Source: Kuschelorhynchus macadamiae
Taxonomy: Eukaryota; Arthropoda; Insecta; Coleoptera; Curculionidae
DNA: 64,000 nt
Assembly (NCBI GenBank): GCA_030620095.1
Contig: JAUTXW010002448.1
Location: forward strand, 132,501 to 196,500
Direction of reading: 5' to 3'
In this document: one piece after another, positions 61,827 through 64,000 of the stretch
Position numbering within the stretch: the stretch's first letter is position 1
Layout: every line of letters starts with the position of its first letter
The notes under the pieces: generated by a model
Database searches by the model: none
The model's input: the letters and a program-made list of their open reading frames with translations, nothing else
What the model was told of the DNA's origin: nothing
Made by a program: the position numbers and the translations under genes

Positions 61827-62965
61827 CTATTTTTATTTTCATAAATAGAATGGAAATTTTTTTATTACTGTATTTCAGGAACTAAGAGGGCTAAGACAAA
61901 TCTGTGTGTGAGATGTTTAGTTTCATAAAAAAGTAGCACAGTATTGTGAAAACCGCACCTTCGTATCATCTCAACTTATAAACGGGAAACCTCGAAAAAC
62001 GCACGAAAATAGGACACCCTGTACACTACTTCACATTAAAAACTACACGAATACACAGAGTACTAACTGAAACACTATAAATCTGATTTCCCGCCCAAAA
62101 AAGGAACGACTAAAACTCGACTAAAATTTAGGAAGTCAGTCGGGTGGCAAATTCGGGTAGTTCAACATATATTATTTTATAACATATTACCATTTATGTG
62201 AAACTAATATCAACAAAAAATATATGTCAACATGTTTACTTTTGCTAACTTTTTATAATATAACCATTTTCGTACTGATTTGTGTCCAAAATCAAATATG
62301 CTAACATATGTTTTTCTACCATCTGGTGATATTTTAAAAATATATCTTTAAAATTTAAACTTATTTTACAAAAGAAAATAATGAAAGTAAATAATACACA
62401 TGATAATTGTTTCGCCAATACTGTGCCTTACATCAGATGTTAAGTCTTAAATAAAAGTGTAACACAAATTATACGTATTAAATACCTGAACCCATTATGC
62501 GGATATTAGAGTCCACTTACTAAGTAAAGAGGCCAGCTAAAAAATGTGACCACAAAATTATTTTTATCTTGAGCCCGCCTTCTTCCACGCGATTGGTTGG
62601 TCATACCTTGCCCTAGGCGTAGGCGTTGAGGTCAAAATTTATGGGTTTAGATCAAGGTTGTTAGATTGGGCTATGTTAAAGGCAGTTTCGCGACTAAAAA
62701 GTTGTGTTTGGCTCCAGGCTCCTAATTTGGGCTATTTTTAAATAGTAGATGGCTTTATAAAGTTTTACTCCTCGCTGCTTATTTTTATGATGGCGACATG
62801 AGAAGCGAAATCTTTTATCTAGTGCGCACTGAGTAGGTATGTTTGTATCTTTTTATATGACATCCTGCTGAAAAAGTTTAGAAATACACTAGTCAAGCAG
62901 CACACTTGATAATAAAACAGGTGAAATCGGAAATCTGCCAATTTGGGAATTTCAGTTTTTTGAAT
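61827..62965. other. Spacer, nothing recognised
   Basis: A GC-richer patch lies at 62570-62790 with a CCAAT-type 'cgattggttgg', but no TATA box, coding frame or repeat supports a promoter call. Confidence 0.3.
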
Positions 62966-62972
62966 CGTTCTG

Positions 62973-62975
<3 letters not shown>

Positions 62976-63012
<37 letters not shown>
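62976..63012 (+). repeat. (CT)n microsatellite
   Basis: About 17 TC units ('tctctctctctc') followed by 'attctctctactctc'. It gives a spurious arginine/glutamate frame on the minus strand. Confidence 0.95.
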
Positions 63013-63014
<2 letters not shown>

Positions 63015-64000
63015 CTCTCTACTCTCTAGGTTATTTGCAATTTGCTTTTTCAAAGCGGAAATGTTGATGTGGAGATAATATATAACAACTTAAAGTCTCT
63101 CCTATCACCTTTCTGTAAAAGAATACTTAAACCGGCTTTTTGTTAACAAGTTAAATCAGGAAGGTTTCAACATTAATTTTAATTTTAGCAAACGAGTTAG
63201 CCTATGAACCTTCAAATAATGCACACTTTTGAAAAAAAATACCAGACGCAAACTTAACTGTTGATGTAAAAAAACAGTTTATAGCAAAGATTAAATTTTG
63301 GACAATAGTCCTTAATTATAAAAATGCTATAAACGAAAAGACATTTTATTTTTTGGCAAGAACTGTATAAGGGCTCTTAAGCATCCCAGTAAGTAATGCT
63401 GTAGTGGAAAAGGTTTTTTTCTATTTTGTATTCAGTCAAAACTAAGCCGAGAAACAGAATTTTGCTATTATTTCTAGATGAATTTTAAGAGTACGACTGT
63501 ATTTTTATTTAAATGGTTGTTGTAAAGGTTTTAAACCAACACAAAAAAATATTGAGAATTATTTTCATCTCAAATATATTTAAATTTTAAATGTTATAAA
63601 TGATAATCTGACAAACATTATAAATAAATATGAATATTTTGTTGAGAGAGTTAAAATTGTTTATGTTTATCTCCTTGTTCTGCATTTTATAGCCTTTTCA
63701 ATAAGTTGTTACCTAGGTAAAAATTTTATCAAAAAATTTATTTAGTTTGTACCTACCAAATTTATAAATAAAAAACATTTCTGTATTAAATAGTAGTCTT
63801 ATTCAAAATAAAAATTCATGATTTGCAATAAAAATGTATCTATTAAAATACTTCTTGTTGTTAAGTTGAAATTTTGTTTAAATTAGCAAGAAAAAACATC
63901 ACTGGTTGCATAATCGGCTCCTTTGGGCTACTTTTCCGAGTGGCTATTTCTGATGAAAAATATGTGGCAACCCTGTAGGCATGTTGATTTTCGTTACTTT
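63013..64000. other. AT-rich spacer, nothing recognised
   Basis: No coding frame, RNA gene or repeat that I can support to the end of the window. Confidence 0.4.

Noticed and set aside
62819..63013. Minus-strand frame beginning with an arginine/glutamate repeat
   Set aside because: It is a translation of the (CT)n microsatellite followed by chance sequence.

Overview
The window is nuclear DNA of an AT-rich, repeat-dense animal genome, most likely an arthropod and probably an insect. The evidence is the mix of CR1/L2-group LINEs, R2/R4-like LINEs, piggyBac, Tc1/mariner-like elements and many Penelope-like elements (PLEs), together with the lack of bacterial-style gene packing. I found no convincing host gene, tRNA, rRNA or CRISPR array. 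Nearly everything recognisable is transposon-derived and mostly broken, so the window reads as intergenic or deep intronic DNA.

Layout. At 2.5-5.3 kb is a decayed minus-strand LINE with a 1,042-bp piggyBac derivative inserted in it; the TTAA duplication and inverted ends are still visible. At 6.5-19.2 kb is a layered nest. An array of an unnamed repeat (modules X, Y, Z) is split by a plus-strand LINE, which is itself split by a nearly complete minus-strand LINE (10.9-15.1 kb, with ORF1 and a 914-codon ORF2). A later X copy is split by a 2.45-kb element with inverted repeats of about 60 bp and TA flanks (16.3-18.8 kb). At 22-24 kb are two divergent tandem repeats (about 520 bp and 227 bp periods).

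From 24 kb to 52 kb PLEs and long (TA)n arrays dominate. Several PLE pieces sit inside (TA)n tracts: a dimer of a 278-bp unit whose minus strand carries a canonical hammerhead ribozyme twice (23,991-24,466), a 5'-truncated GIY-YIG element with an inverted terminal copy (25.7-27.0 kb), a 52-bp fragment (31.1 kb) and a 2.9-kb element (31.4-34.2 kb) followed by a (TA)n tract of about 620 bp. Other PLEs lie at 38.9, 43.0-43.5, 45.8-47.7 (minus strand, reverse transcriptase plus endonuclease), 51.6-52.8 (interrupted by a 589-bp retro-inserted element with a 13-bp target duplication) and 59.4-60.5 kb. An R2/R4-like LINE with a restriction-like endonuclease lies at 35.6-37.4 kb, and a mariner-like transposase relic at 48.8-49.5 kb. 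A second unnamed repeat family forms inverted copies around (TA)n at 49.5-50.7 kb and at 56.7-57.6 versus 60.8-61.8 kb.

The strongest unusual signal is the hammerhead-bearing tandem dimer inside (TA)n. It resembles a Penelope terminal repeat or a small metazoan retrozyme: transcription of the minus strand would be expected to give 278-nt self-cleaved monomers. The wider pattern, PLEs of several families lodged in (TA)n, suggests either a shared target preference or that the PLE ends seed these arrays. Assignments rest on reading motifs by eye; no database search was run.
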